Below are positions 1 to 13,120 of a stretch of DNA of 64,000 bases, one piece after another. The DNA comes from Ctena decussata (lineage: Eukaryota; Mollusca; Bivalvia; Lucinida; Lucinidae). The translations under genes were made by a program, and so were the position numbers. The notes under the pieces were generated by a model. That model had not been told where the DNA came from. It made no database searches and saw only the letters and a program-made list of their open reading frames with translations. Positions within the stretch are counted from its first letter, which is position 1. Each line of letters opens with the position of its first letter. The DNA is taken from NCBI GenBank assembly GCA_963989385.1, contig OZ022502.1, positions 4,432,501 to 4,496,500 on the forward strand. Direction: 5' to 3'.

Positions 1-7
1 TTTCTAA

Positions 8-66
8 ACCACACACACACACACATACAAAAACAAAAAAACAAAAACAAAACAACACACACACAC
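8..66. repeat. AC-rich low-complexity tract
   Basis: CA dinucleotides at both ends flank an A-rich stretch with interspersed C. It is a simple repeat at the left edge of the window. Confidence 0.85.
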
Positions 67-739
67 TCATGAGCATAAAATATTTTCAGCAGCTATATTT
101 AAAACTAAGTAGACTGGTTAAACAGCACCAACGGTACATTACCGAAAAAACACTAATATATATATTCGCACATCGGTCTCCCACTGAGCTATGGATCCAT
201 GATAGTCCAGCATTTTTAACGGGGCATATATTTTACCGAATTCCCCACTAGCAGAGGGAAAGGAAACATACTAGCCTCCGATGCTATAGATACCTGTCAT
301 TTTTGTTTGGTTTAAATAGTGTTTTATTCGTGGTTAATTACATACAGCCATGTACATGTATACAAATCAGCTGAATATTGAATCTGAAGGTAAGAGTGAT
401 GCTCATATGATAGTCACCTCCTGAAAAAAAAATGTCATTTAAATTCAGAAAGTGGGTAGATTTCATTTAAAACCGAAAGGACAGATTTTCGGCGTACGCG
501 AGGAAACTCCTTTCTTCACGCCTACCAATTGCTCTCATGCGAAACCACGGTTCAGAACGCCAATCCATGAGAGGTGTTTCCGGTTTTGCAGTAGGGGAGC
601 CAAAATTGTAATTTTGGTTCTTTCTGCTGTACATTTCTCCGAAGACTCTGCTTGTTTAAGTGCAATGACGTCAAAAGTTTGGTCCCTCGGGCTTAAAACC
701 AGCGAAAAACGTCATATTTGTCTCGTTCGAAAGCCTTTT
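67..739. other. Non-coding stretch, nothing recognised
   Basis: No repeat family or gene was recognised. A 97-codon open frame (452-745, +) runs into the left inverted repeat of the next element. It matches no domain I know and has no splice or start context that supports it. Confidence 0.5.
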
Positions 740-3157
740 CACTGATTCTCAAGAAAGTGTAACTTTTGGGTGGTTAAAAAATCGAAAAAGTAAGCAAGTC
801 ATATAGAGATATTTCACTGTCATTTCACAACTTTGGTATCTCATGAAGCTAAATCTAAAGTATTGCACAGTAAATATCAGGTGAATTCAGATAACGAGAG
901 ACAACGTGAAGGCACTAAGCTTTCTCTCGAGTATTCTACGAGTCGTGTATACATATAGACTTGAAGCAATTACTGGAAGTAAAAGGGTATAATCCACCGA
1001 AGAGGCAAGTGATTTTGTTTAGGACGAAGTTGAGCTCTAGAAAGCTTCACTCTGCTATTTCTGAAAAAGCAAAATGCTCTTCCTCTACCAAAAAGAAGCA
1101 ATACGACCTCATTGTACTTAACTAACATGAATCAAAACTATTCCTGCAGAACACACACAGTTAAAGATTTGAAATTCTCAAGGAAAACTCCTGTTTTAAA
1201 CTTTGAAACTGCAACCTGTCTGTATAAAACGCATATGCTTTATAGAGCATCTAGAATGGTTACACTGCTATTAATGTCTTCTGTACTGTCCCGTAAAATA
1301 CACGATCTTAAAATGTGACAGTGAACTGTTTGTGTTTAGATACAAATATTAACATAAGTGGCTAAATGCGATATTGCTACATGAACAAGTTCTATGTTTG
1401 ACCACAGAGAAGTGTTGGCGTAACAATTTGCCAGCCTGTTTGCTTTGTATGTCAGCAGTACTGCTTTGCATTTCAAGTTCTTTTTCTCAGTTCTTAAATA
1501 GAAAAACTTGAAATCTCAATAGTTGTCATATGAGACTTTCCGACAAGAATATTTCAAGATACATGCATCTAAAGGTCAAGCATCTTTGACTCGTATATAC
1601 TATGTTGTTATATGACAAAATATTACCATAAAATCATCTTATTAAGGCAGTGAAACTTGTTTTAAGTTTGTAATTTACGGGACATTAATGTTGTATTAGA
1701 TCGAACAATTTCTCCAGTCTTCCCACTAAGAAAATATCCAATTTGTGAGGAAAATAACACTTATATAACACTTATAGGTAACTAAACCACAGAAGAACAT
1801 CATTTCTAGCGCTATATAAATTGCGAATTAGGCAATTTAGTTTTGCAGAATTGAAATTTAACCAAATTTTCCAAGAAAACAAATTAAAATTACAGATAAA
1901 GAGAACAGATTACTCAGTCTAGGGCAGAGAATAAAGACACATATATTATAATTAATTTAAAACATAATTTCTAATCATCAGGTTTGTCGGAACTATTTTT
2001 CATTTAAGAACTGCTATTAGATGTAACTGTATTTTACGGGACACATTTCTGTATTATACGGGACTGCTCGAACGTCGATTTATTGCCTAAAAATAGACCA
2101 TAGTGCATCAGTGCTTCATTTTAATTGCCCAATACAATCAGTGGAAAATATTTAGCGCATATATGGACACATCAAATTCAGTTTAAGAAGTAGGTAAATA
2201 CTAAATGAATATTTTGTTGACTCAAGAAATCATAATATGAAAAATTCCAAAACTGAAAATATCTCCCATGTTTTCAATCTTGTTCAGCTTCCGATTGGCC
2301 GTTCATGTGTACATTTTTAAATGAATAGGACAATGTGCCCTTTTTAAGAGTGTATAAGCTTCTTGCTGGGTCCATTCCTGTACTACTCTGAATTACTGTC
2401 CCGTATAATACGTCCCGTAAAATAATTTTATGAAACGTGAAACTTTTCTTCTACGAAGCATATTCGTTAAGGGTTACGATAGTTGTCCAATGACCAGTAG
2501 GGGTTGTTTCCTTTCTACGACAGGCAATAGGTGTCTTTCTTGTTTATATACTGGGTGACTCTGGCTTGACTCGTAAAATACACTTGAAAATTTACGTTTT
2601 TTCAGAATACTAAGGACGCGTCAAAACAAAATTTGAAATTAATAGATAGTAAAAAACTATTTATGGCCTGTCAGGGTGACTGATTATGACCTCCTTGATG
2701 AAAAAACAAACCTTGTTAGCCTCATCCGAAACTTTGGAATGCATTGTTAATGCTTGGACTCGTAGAATACACAGAACTCAGTGACAAGAAAAGGTCATGA
2801 GTTAAACAAAGCATTGTGTTCCAACGTATACCCATTAATCACTAGTCGAAAGGACTCGATAAAACCAAACTTTCCAAGTCATGACTATTTGCTTCACGCC
2901 GAAAGTCTTCAAAAGAATTTAAGGTAAATATTGACATCTTTAATTATGACATGCAAAAAATAGGGGGGTCCTTCAGTATCAGGTATGATAATGTGAGTAT
3001 TTCCGTGTATTTGAATCAATATTATAACTTAAATATTTTAGGTAGTAGCAGAAATTTCAGAGCATGCACTTATTTGATTTAATCGACAACTCAAAATAAA
3101 ATTATACATGCGTTTAAAGCCATGACACCATTCGTTACACTTTCTTGAGAATCAGTG
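740..3157. mobile_element. 2.4 kb non-autonomous DNA transposon with 24-bp TIRs
   Basis: Positions 740-763 are an exact reverse complement of 3134-3157 (24 bp, beginning CACTGATTCTC). TTTT directly flanks both outer ends and may be a 4-bp target-site duplication. Inside, the motif GTCCCGTAAAATAC or close variants recurs eight times in both orientations: 1288, 2398, 2412, 2568 and 2758 forward; 1674, 2029 and 2051 reversed. It looks like a set of subterminal protein-binding repeats. There is no long open frame, so no transposase. CACTG termini with a 4-bp duplication recall the Chapaev/CMC group, but that assignment is inference. Confidence 0.6.
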
Positions 3158-3817
3158 TTTTACGGTTTGTATTTCTACTAGGTTTGAGAGCAAGTCATGA
3201 CTAGCTGTATATTTCTTAAGGTATCTGAGACTTACATCAAAACACCACACCACTACAACCTTTTATCCATTCTTTGGTGCTTATCAGCAACATATATATG
3301 TGGAAATTTGCAAAAAATTAGAGACTTAACCCTTATAAGTTTCAGGCATCTTTGCCATGGCAACAATTTTCCCATACAATACTCAGTCTGTAAGTGTTGA
3401 TTATTTGTCATATGCATGCCTCTTAGCTATTACTGTTCTTACACATACCTAATGAGAGAAAGGCTTGTTACCATTATTTAATGAACACCCCTCGTATAAT
3501 ATTTGAACGGTAATAGATGATTTCAGGATTCAATATTTCAGATGTGATCATTACCAGTCTCATTTGTAAAATAACTATATAGTATGTTACATAACTTTAT
3601 ATACAGTTCTTTGTTGAAATAAAGTCTAAATATGCAGATGTCATTGAATCTGAGGGCCATAAATACTTGTATAACAGACCTTGCAAATATTAAAGGCTGT
3701 GTTGAAACAAAGTCTCAATTCAGTTAAGTTCAGTTCATTTCTCATAATGACGTTCCCCAAGTGGTTCAGCGATACGCAACCATAGTTGCACGCACTTGGC
3801 GCCGAGTGCCCCTCCTG
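3158..3817. other. Non-coding stretch, nothing recognised
   Basis: AT-rich sequence with no domain-like open frame and no repeat recognised. The minus-strand open frame over 3641-3925 owes its poly-glycine run to the C-tract that follows. Confidence 0.5.
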
Positions 3818-3843
3818 CCCCCCCCCCCCCCCCCCCCCCCCCC
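3818..3843. repeat. Poly-C tract (26 bp)
   Basis: An uninterrupted run of C. It creates artificial poly-proline and poly-glycine frames on the two strands. Confidence 0.95.
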
Positions 3844-3939
3844 GCGCAACAAAAAAAGTCTCCGAGTGTTGGATTCCATATCTGTATTTTACTAAGTGTG
3901 TGCACCAAATAGAATTTGACCTCACTCTGGCTATACAGT

Positions 3940-4021
3940 TTAAATCAACATTGAATCATCATCGATTTAACACAATGACGTTGAATCGACGTGGAATCAA
4001 TGTCGATTCAACGTTGTGTGC
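3940..4021. repeat. GTTGAATC-type palindromic repeat, copy 1
   Basis: Several forms of TTGAATCRACGT and its complement are packed together and end in TTGTGTGCCTGC. A better-preserved copy with the same GTGTGCCT edge lies at 28650-28736. Confidence 0.6.
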
Positions 4022-4186
4022 CTGCTTCGCTTTTTAGCAATGTTTAGGCACTTAGATAATCTATAAGACTGTGTCCGTGTCGATCCTTTTCTGGTTCTTG
4101 TGGGTCAGATCAATTGTATGGTAGTCTTTAAGAATCACCAAGGAAAGCCGCATGAAAGATCAAAAGTCGAAAGCAAACACTAGATA

Positions 4187-4208
4187 CCTCACCGCCGTGG
4201 CGGTGAGG
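4187..4208. repeat. Short perfect hairpin
   Basis: Ten-base arms CCTCACCGCC and GGCGGTGAGG are separated by GT. It is GC-rich in AT-rich surroundings. No transcription context is visible, so I do not call it a terminator. Confidence 0.6.
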
Positions 4209-4593
4209 AATTATCTTAAACAGTGCATAAAGGTGGATAAAGGTAAAGTAAAATAACAGAACGTTATTACTTAATATCCTATCAATGAGATAACGAGCCG
4301 TTGTTTGGACTGGGTTAGAGATGACTACTAAAAGAAACAGTGATTAATGTGTTTCATTCTCCTGCTAAAGTTATATACATAATGATACTTGTATACGATT
4401 TTTCATCATTATGTTCAAAATTTACGGATTCATAATGTACTTTCTGTTGTAGCGATGAGTTTAGCGGAGGCAGTGTTATACGTCTATACAGTTGACGTCC
4501 ATTAACTCAAACACCGATGTCTCAAAGTACTCTCCTATATAGAATACAAAGATATACAAAGCATATAGTTTCCTGTTTCGTTTCTACTTTTTA

Positions 4594-4768
4594 ATTCAAG
4601 ATATCTCAAACTACTAGTTCTTCTTTGTGTTTCTTCACTTTTCTTTCTCTCCATCCAGTACTGCGATTTTTTTTGGTAAAATAGTCCTACGCAATTGTTC
4701 AAGGAAGAAGTTACATATATGGTATATACTTCGAAATATAAGTAGTTTGAGATATTTGAAGTTGACTA
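4594..4768. repeat. Degenerate inverted-repeat element
   Basis: The left arm (4597-4618) contains GATATCTCAAACTACT. The right arm (4740-4766) carries its complement, AGTAGTTTGAGATAT. A related palindrome occurs around 32077-32205. Confidence 0.4.
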
Positions 4769-5019
4769 TATTTTACTAACTTCATTCAAATAATGTGTTT
4801 GTTTTTAGTTTTTGTTTATATCAGAAATGTTGGTTGCATTCATTGCCACTCTTTTGTTCTAGGAGACACAGAGAGGATTCAGGGTTGAACATGTCTGTGA
4901 GCTTAAACAAAGTTGTGAGCAGATAGTTCCTTATACATCTTATTTGTTTTATAATGATGCCTATAGTCCTAGACTGCCATATGTAGAATTGTTATAATGG
5001 AGACTGGATTTTGTATGAG
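4769..5019. other. Non-coding stretch, nothing recognised
   Basis: No coding or repeat signal recognised. Confidence 0.4.
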
Positions 5020-6290
5020 TTTAGAGTTTAGAGTTTGTTAGTTATACGGTAGGCCAAAGGCCCATGAGTACACCGTTTTAACAACATATAGCAATACAAT
5101 GGACAATGGTGATCTATGTAAACAAGAAAAATATACATATCAGCATGATTAAGCATAAGTACAAATACAATCCAACACGTGTTCTAACAAATTGCAAATT
5201 TCCAAACATTTGTATCCCGAGTTGAGCATAGACAGTGTCTGCTTAATTTAGCATAAACCGAGTTGAATATCTTCAATAAACTTTACCATAACATACAGCT
5301 CCAGATAAGATGAGGTTATGAGGAGAATCTAGAAGCAACCCTCCCGCCCTCCAACGACAGCACGCGCTGCTATCCCTCACCAGAATCGTCTCGTCGAGAC
5401 GACTCAAGTGAGCGGCCGCAGCACATACTTCCGTGGAGAACCAGGGGAAAAACAAATTCCAATCTTCCCCGTAACCTCTTCCCATCTGGAAGACTGAATA
5501 CAGATACGATTATACAGAGGAGAAATTAAGATTTGATCGAAAACTGTTTCATTACGTTTTAGAAAACTTTTGAAAATATAAATTGAAAGATTTTTTGCGA
5601 CACACTTATTCTCAGATTGTAAAAGTTCTATAAATTTAGGAATATTTGGTCTTACCCAGTAGTATCTTTTAATATACTGAACACGTAAATCCTTATATAA
5701 AGAACATTCTAATATAAAATGGAACTCATCTTCCAAAACATTACAGACCTGACATTTTCTATTTTGTATTTTATTTGGTTTATGCCGCCGCCCGACTTCA
5801 ATTTGTAATCTATGTGATGAAACACATAAACGAGTGAAGGCATATCTAAAATTTCGAATTGTAATAAAATCTAAATAAGTTTTAAAATGAAAATCAGAAA
5901 TTAATTTATAAGTATTTGCCCTTGAAGAATTTTCTAATTGTTCCTTCCAGCTTTGAATAAAATTATCTGTTAATCTTTGTTGAGATATATCCATAAAAGC
6001 TTTAATATTACCTACCCCCTGCGAAAGCCATACGTGACTAAAACCCAAATTTTCTAACATTATTTTAACTGATTTAGCCCAAGATGGTTTGTCGGGAAAT
6101 CTATGCAAATTATTCAACATCATATTGTATGTAGTTTTTTATGTATTTGGTATCATCACATTGTAGAATTTTAAACCAATAACGAATAATAGCAAGCAAT
6201 CTATAATTTCTAAGTGGCATTCTTCCTAATTCTCCATATATAAAATTGTTGTGTTTGCTTTTATGTAGTAGACAGAAGTAAGTTACGCGT
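5020..6290 (-). mobile_element. 5'-truncated LINE (non-LTR retrotransposon), 3' end
   Basis: On the minus strand the element runs from about 6290 into its protein 3' end, then a short 3' UTR with GGGCCTTTGGCC (about 5048-5070) and a tail of AAACTC units (about 5020-5045). Short repeated tails of this kind are typical of several LINE clades. The 5' part, including most of the reverse transcriptase and any endonuclease, is absent. It is a dead-on-arrival insertion. Confidence 0.65.
5404..6266 (-). pseudogene. LINE ORF2 C-terminal region, frameshifted
   Basis: The main open frame (6123 down to 5404) encodes the region after the reverse transcriptase of a mollusc-type LINE. It has a basic, aromatic stretch and a zinc-knuckle-like CX2CX7HX4C motif in the segment CQVCNVLEDEFHFILEC. 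Reading continues upstream (6266-6124) as GELGRMPLRNYRLLAIIRYW, but one base out of frame, so there is a single-base frameshift near 6124. The last ~45 codons look unrelated. The protein is broken and not expressed as such. The exact LINE clade cannot be set from this fragment. Confidence 0.65.
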
Positions 6291-9200
6291 TTCTCTGAAA
6301 CTAAAATACCGGTTCATGAGCTTCGGATCCAGACAAATTTAAATGTACCAATCAATACACTAATAGAATTAAATTGATATCAAACACATTTGTCGAAAAT
6401 TACATTAAGTGGGTTGGTTTCAGATGATGATCAAAATGTAACTGTTTCGATCAGTCTACTATGAGAAAAGGAAACCCTCAGCTGAACCAAATCATAATGT
6501 CAGCTGCGCATGCTCAGACATGCGCAGTAGTGTCGAGTCCTTTTTAACTTGGAATGTTATTTGAAAGGTCAATCTTCTATGCTGACAGCGATTTCTTGAA
6601 CTGAAAACACAAGGTCTTGCGCAATAAGAGTGGTTGTAACACGGCATTAACTTTGCACCACTCTAAAGTTGATGTAACAAATTGATTGTTAAGACAATTC
6701 GAAGCACATTTATTTCCATTATTCTATTTATTTTCCATTTGACCGAAGAGATGTTTTATCTGGCTAATGACAAATCAATAGCTTAACTGTTTCTTTAAGT
6801 TGTTGAAAATTGACAGCCGCACTGATCCTAGATCTTTGAATAGGAATGTCTGTGCAAAACGTTTAGACCCATAGAAGTAGTTTGGTCAAACAGTGCAGAC
6901 CAAGATCTGACCCGGTTGCTATGTTTGCCACTCTAGTAGAAATGTTGGACATTGAAAAATGTATTCAGATTTTAGAACTATTTCTGTAATAAAAAAACTG
7001 GCTAAGTTTTTTCAGTTGTATGGTAATTACGTCAACTGTCTGCATAAATGGGAGGAAGCACAGTAGCCGAACAGGAAATGTTAGTGGATGAAAATAAGCT
7101 AAAACGGCTATGGTCAGCTACAATGACAATTTATACTGAAGTATAAGGCTGTCCCAGAATACAATTTTGGTCACCCTTACGCTTCATGATTATGCACAGT
7201 ATAACCTTGCATATACATATATCTGTCATATCTCTGTAACCCCGTTACGAGACACAAGGTTCCAGTTTTCCTACTTGTTATTATAAATTAGTGCCATGAT
7301 TCACATAAAGTAAAAGAATATACACAGGAAGATATAATTAGACACATATAATATTACCATTCCTTTTAGATTGATCCCATTTCGTCTTAAACTCGTGTTT
7401 TAATCGGAGATATTGTCTTAAATTTAAAATTATTACATCTTTATCCTTGTTTTATGTAAAATTCTCTCAGATTATGTTTCAAACCTGTTGACCTTGCTTC
7501 TCATGGTCGTCGATTATTTCAATTACTTACTGCCGCGATTAATCAGATGCATAAGGAAAGTCAAAATTTTAATCGCATGCTAAACCTGGCTCTTTTCAAG
7601 AAAAAAAAGATGTTACAACATTCCATGCACATTGCGTTGGGTTTGGACTCTGTTTTGGATCAGAGTCGAAGATTTTCAAAAACGCATTTCCTTATTCAGT
7701 AATTTCACTCAGGCTGATTTGTCTACAATTCAGATATGCATTGGTACATGAAAAGATGAGCGGTCACAGAGGGCTCGGATAAGTACCTACCAGCCTTGAT
7801 ACATGCAAACCTGTCCGGAAATTTCTAAGAACAAACGCATAACATTGACTTATGCATACGCGGAAGTGGATCTCTAAGACTGCGCAATTCGCATACTATT
7901 ATGTCTTCAGAGAGAGTTTCTTATAAAGCGATTCCTACAGTTCCGACATTGCATGTCAAAAAGCCAGGCCAAACCACATGCTGAATCAAATCAAACCTCA
8001 TCAGAAAATAATCAGAGACAGGAAATGGACATCTACAGTTTAGATGTTTGATGAGAAAAGATACCTAACAATTCCTACAACAACCAAAGACTCGGATCAT
8101 TCTGTTCATCTGCGTAATCTGTTTCTTTCGTTTTGCATAAACATTTAGGTCTCTGTGAAATCTGTACTTAGAAGTATGAATACTGTTGATGTATATGCCT
8201 GTGTGAGTCTGATACTCATATAATTCTTAAGGTTCTTTCATTATGACTGTTTTCATTTATCACGGTACAGAACTTTTTCTAGGTGACTTCATTTGCCATT
8301 AAATCTGCGACATTTTAGAAGCCGCCAAGGAACATTTTGGGTAACTTTAAAGGACGTTCTCTACCGTCACACTTCGAAGTATTTTGTGTTGCTATTACAA
8401 TCTGAAAAATAACCCAAAGTCTGCGCCCATATGTTCTGAGTGCTACTTGTCCAGTGAAGGGCATCTTTTATCGCAAAACACTATGCGATAGAACACAACC
8501 CTTAGAAGAAATAGAAAACTTGATATGTCAGTTGGCTTACCAGTTGATGCATGTATGTGAATGACTTGATATGGCCACAAACACGTTGGCAAACTTAGAC
8601 CTCCATTTGTAATCCTTCTTCCCATGGATTTTGTCGTTGTTGCAAGCATTCCGTGTAGTAGGTAAATTATTGAATATTTTTCATTCTTAATTCGTCAGCT
8701 AGAAATCCGTTCGAGGCGTAAAGCACCTTGCTGTAAAAATAGCCTGGGACGATATGCATAGATATCATTTTATCTAATGTCAGTTTCGGACATCTCCAAC
8801 TTTCATAATTTCATTTGAATCAGTTTATGTTGTATCTAAAAATTTCATTTACTTCAACATTTTACCCCATAACGTTTTATGGACATCAGAATTCTCAAAA
8901 AGTGATTCTAAAATACAAGTCATCTTGAATTTATCCAACCAATCAACGGACCTGAATTACCAAACATGATAATTTCATTGGCTGTCTGGAAGTGCCGACA
9001 CTGTGTGAACAAGAGACAGAATGACTCTGTGGAAGATAATCCTCCTTATATAGGGCCACTCCGGTCTTTAATAGGATATAATTTATGACTGACAGATTTT
9101 AAACGTCTCCAATTGATTTAAAGCAGTTACAGGTACATATGTACGAACTGTGAAGCCCCGAAGATGTAAATAGCAAAATGATCGTACAATCTGGCACAAT

Positions 9201-9964
9201 TAGATATATCTCCACAAACAGTCGTTACGCCTTTCTTTTTGTTTTAGAAAATGGTTAAATTTATAGTCACTGACATTACTGCACATGTTCGTGCTCTGTC
9301 AAGTTTGAGCATTGAATTTCTTTCAGATGTCTTCTGTGCAATAGTTGAAACTGATTGAGTGGTTTCAATTCACGAAAGCTTCAATGAGTTGCTAATGATC
9401 ATGTTAAAGTCAATTTTCACTTTACAGTCTTCCGCCCCTGTCACATAATGAAAGCCTTTCTCAGCTACAGTCGTCACGCACGTATAAAAAGAATTGAAAT
9501 GTAATTGCCTAATACATCTTTGTGATGGAAACTTTCTGCAAAAACGCATTTTCAACCAAGCGCTTGGCAGATGTGACAAAACAATAAGCATCATCAGGAC
9601 AATGCTTATTTGGGAAATGCGCGTACACGAACAGCTGTGAATATACTTAGTTGCAATATGTGACAATGAAGCTGTGCTGATTTCTTATAAAATGCATGTA
9701 CAACTACCAAACACATTGTTAGCATTGCCTTAAGTGAGTCTACGTAGGGTTAGGTCACTCATACTTTCAAGACAGTAATCCGAGGGGGTTTTCTTACAAA
9801 GATATAGCATGCCAGTCCTGTGAACGAGATCGTCGAATGAGACAGCAACGATGCTGTGTTTTGTCATAACTTGTCAGTAGAATGAAAGAGATATTTTGCG
9901 GTGTTTTTTGTTTCCCATGTTGCTTTAATACTGTATAATGTATTCATGCAATTGAAAGAATAAA
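6291..9964. other. 3.7 kb non-coding stretch
   Basis: No gene, exon with domain content, or repeat family was recognised. Open frames are short and featureless. A small hairpin, GCGCATG-CTCAGA-CATGCGC, lies near 6507-6526. Confidence 0.5.
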
Positions 9965-11227
9965 CTAGAAATGTGTCCATAGGACACGGATGTCCCCGTC
10001 TAGTGCCTTAAGTAAGACAGCACCTTGATTAAAGTACTGGCACTTGTAGGATAACTAGCTTTATAGAGGCAGATTGTATAAAGGGAAAAATCAATGGCCT
10101 CGTAATATCGGTCAAAAGGACTTACATTTTACTTTGCAGTCAACCCTTGGACAAGATATGACACGAACATGTTTTCATTATAACCTGTTCTAGTGACATA
10201 GTCTTGCCAAGTCACCTTGCCAAATAAATTTGAAATCCCACTGTGAAGGACAAAATTGTTGGCTAGATATGAATTCTCACTGCTGCCTATCCACAAAGTT
10301 TAAATGCAAACTGTGACCTTGACCTTTGAGTAAGGGGCATGGTTCTTGAACATGACACATGGTCTTATCATGATGATAATTTATGCAAAATAATTTAGAA
10401 ATCCCACCATGCAGGACAAAGTTCTGGGTCAGACAAGAAAATGGTTTCACTTAGCCTATACAGTACACAAAGTTTACGTGTGTAATGTGACCTTGACCCT
10501 CAAGCAAGCAATATGGTTCTTACAGGCGGCACACTGTCTTCTCATGCTTTGCGATAAGGCAAAACAGTTTTGAAATCCCACCATACAGGACGAAGTTATG
10601 GTCCTCACACGAAATAATTCACAGTAGCCAATGTGCATAGTTAAAGTGCAGACTGTGACCTTTACCTTTAAGCTAGCGGCATGCTTCATGACATATTGTC
10701 TTGTCATAATAATTATTTATACAAAATAATTATGAAATCCCACCATGCATGACAAAGCTATGGTCCGGACATGAGCATTATTCACTATAGCCTATGCATA
10801 GAGTTTACGTGCCCAATGTGACCTTGACCTTCAAGCGAGCAACGTGGCTTTTGCACACGATACATTGTCCTATCATAATAATTATTTATACCAAATAACT
10901 CTGAAATCCCACCATGCAGGACAAAGTTATGGACCGGACACGAACATTATTCACTTTAGCCTATGCACAAAGTTTACGTGCCCAATGTCACCTTGACCTT
11001 CAAGCGAGCGACATGCTTCTTGCACGCTACACATTGTCTTGTCATAATAATTATTCTTACCAAATAATTTTGAAATCCCACCATGCAGGACAAAGTTATT
11101 GGCCGGACACCAACATTATTCCCTATAGCCTATGCACAAAGTTTACGTACCCAATGTGACCTAGACCTTCAAGCATGCGGCCTGGTTTTTACACGCGACA
11201 CGTCGACTAGTCATGCTGATCATTTGT

Positions 11228-11263
<36 letters not shown>

Positions 11264-11394
11264 AAATCCTACTATTCAGGGCAAAGTTATGGGCCGGACA
11301 CGATTTTGGTAACACACAAACACACCAACATACGAACACACGGACAGGGTAGATTCTATATGCCCTTCCGTCATTTCATGGCGGGGGCATAAAA
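9965..11394. mobile_element. 1.4 kb element built of ~170-bp tandem units
   Basis: The left edge carries GTGTCCATAGGACAC (9973-9987), a near-palindrome. The right edge ends GGCGGGGGCATAAAA. Between them a unit starting GAAATCCCACCATGCAGGAC recurs near 10231, 10400, 10573, 10733, 10902, 11071 and 11264, so the period is about 160-193 bp. Each unit has an ATAATAATTATT-like stretch and a TGACCTTGACC-like stretch. It has no coding capacity, and the short frames across the units are repeat artefacts. The edge style recalls dispersed elements common in molluscs. Confidence 0.75.
11229..11260. repeat. Poly-A tract inside the tandem element
   Basis: About 32 consecutive A in the last tandem unit. 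This makes that unit longer than the others. Confidence 0.9.
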
Positions 11395-11864
11395 CAGGTA
11401 ATTCATTATTATATCATGATTATGATACTACTGTAGAAGATATAATTGCATCTCATAAGAAAACAACATGCACATGCAGTCAGTTTCTCCATGTTGTCGG
11501 CGTTAACCATAATCTTTCCCTTGTACATTTCAGTTGAAATTAATGTGTCTGTCGCATGTGTTTAATGATAATGCTTTCTGTAGAAGTTGCAACCTCACAA
11601 CATAATGCTCTAGCGACGGTTCCTTGCAAATACGCCGCTTTTTACAGCTTATAGAGGGAATAAGTATGCAAACTGAATACCATGTTTTTAGATTTAGTGC
11701 CACGCATATTTGCCTAAATTTTGTACACTGGCGTGTTTCCTTTATTCATTATTTGTTTAGATTTAAAGGATGTCAGCTTCTGTTTGCCTGAGACATGTAT
11801 ACTTACAGAACTCCAAATAAGAGGCGGTAGTGAGGATATATTCTTATTTTCAACGAAAACTTAC
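11395..11864. other. Non-coding stretch, nothing recognised
   Basis: AT-rich, with no domain-like open frame. Confidence 0.45.
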
Positions 11865-12000
11865 ATAGTGACCCCTCATAAGAACCATCTAGGTGGGGTG
11901 GTTCTGATAAGGGATCACAATATATATTTAAGGGAGAAATATGGAAAACCTTTCATCACCACCCTCCCATCATTCTGATATGACAGAAATACTGCTATTC
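11865..12000. repeat. Decayed hairpin element plus SINE-tail-like sequence
   Basis: TAGTGACCCCTCATAAGAACC and its imperfect complement GGTTCTGATAAGGGATCACA form a decayed version of the hairpin at 27291-27355. It is followed by TGATATGACAGAAATACTG (about 11977-11995), which resembles the 3' tail of the SINE at 48218-48493. Confidence 0.45.
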
Positions 12001-12002
12001 TA

Positions 12003-13120
12003 TTATATTCTATACCATAACCTTACTAGGTCGTTAAGGCACCACAGCTGACTTCGAAACAATCCCTTTCCACCTTGTCCTGTTTTCAGCTGCCCTAGTT
12101 GAGCTGGCAAAATCCATCCATGTCCACTCTTCAATATTGTATTCCCACCTCTTCTTCTTTTTCCTTTCACTGCGCCCCGTAGAATCGTCTTTGCTAAACC
12201 AGAAGACATAGAGACGTGGCCAAACCACCTGAGTTTTCGTTTCTTGACCAGCGTCAGGAGTTCATCATATTCTCCAATGGCTGCTTGGAATTTTGTTCGA
12301 ACCTCCTCATTAGTGATATGGTCCTTGTACGAAATGTTCAGTAACCTGCGGTAGCATCTCATCTCAAAGGCATGCCTTCTTTTCTCTAACTCTGCTGTCA
12401 AGGTCCACGATTCACAAGCATAAATAAATATGGAAATGATGAGGGAGCGCAAAAGTTTCTCTTTTGATCCAAGAGATATGTTGTTATCTCTCCGAATTGG
12501 TTTCAGCTTGGTAAGAGCTGAAATGGCTTCTGCAATCATTGAGAGAACCTCCTGATTTGAGCCATTATCTGACACAACTGCTCCGAGGTATTTGAAGCTT
12601 GTTACGGTACCCAGCTTCTGCCCGTTTACCTCGATCTCCCTCTAGATGCCACTTGCGCTCTTTGTCATCAGTTTGGTCTTCTCAGCACTGATCTCCATCA
12701 TATACCTTGTGCAGGTTTGGTCGAGACTTTCAACTAGTGCTTCTAGTTCCTGCTCTTTCTCAGTTAGAGCGTTAATATCATCGGCAAACCGCAGACTGGT
12801 AATGTTTCTGCCACCTATGCTTATCTTGCCGTCATGTTCTTCCAGAGCATCAGACATGATCCGTTTGAGAAAATGTTGAAGAAGGTGAGTGACAGAAGAC
12901 ATCCTTTTCTTACTCCGACTGTTGTTCGGAACCATTCTCCTGTGCTGCCATTCATCAGGACTGCACTGGTAGCCTTGTCGTATAGCTGCTCAATGGTGCG
13001 AACTAGATTTGCACTGATATTGTACTTCCGCATGGTGGCCCATAAGGCTGCATGCCATACCATGTCAAAGATTTTTTGAAATCTATGAAGACATGTAACA
13101 TGTTTTGCTGATTTATCTTG
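12003..13120 (-). pseudogene. RTE-like LINE reverse transcriptase, truncated and frameshifted
   Basis: Minus-strand pieces read in order, N- to C-terminal. Near 13105-13080 lies FIDFKK, part of reverse-transcriptase motif A. A segment at about 13063-12900 has the VGVRKGC motif. The segment at 12935-12642 carries the catalytic-loop motif as FADDIN. The segment at 12575-12003 contains the thumb and C-terminal region with RKLRWFGHVS. Frame changes near 13075, 12900, 12640 and 12150 break the protein. Start and endonuclease are missing, so the copy is 5'-truncated. The WFGHV-type C-terminus is common in RTE-like elements of molluscs and cnidarians. The clade name is from memory and should be treated as likely, not certain. 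Confidence 0.8.

Noticed and set aside
452..745. 97-codon plus-strand open frame
   Set aside because: No recognised motif, no supporting start or splice context, and its end overlaps a transposon terminal repeat.
3641..4037. Poly-glycine and poly-proline frames on opposite strands
   Set aside because: Both are produced by the 26-bp C-tract; nothing around them looks like protein.
10231..11300. Regularly spaced repeats, CRISPR-like at first sight
   Set aside because: Units are ~170 bp and similar throughout, with no short repeats separated by unique spacers; the genome is eukaryotic.
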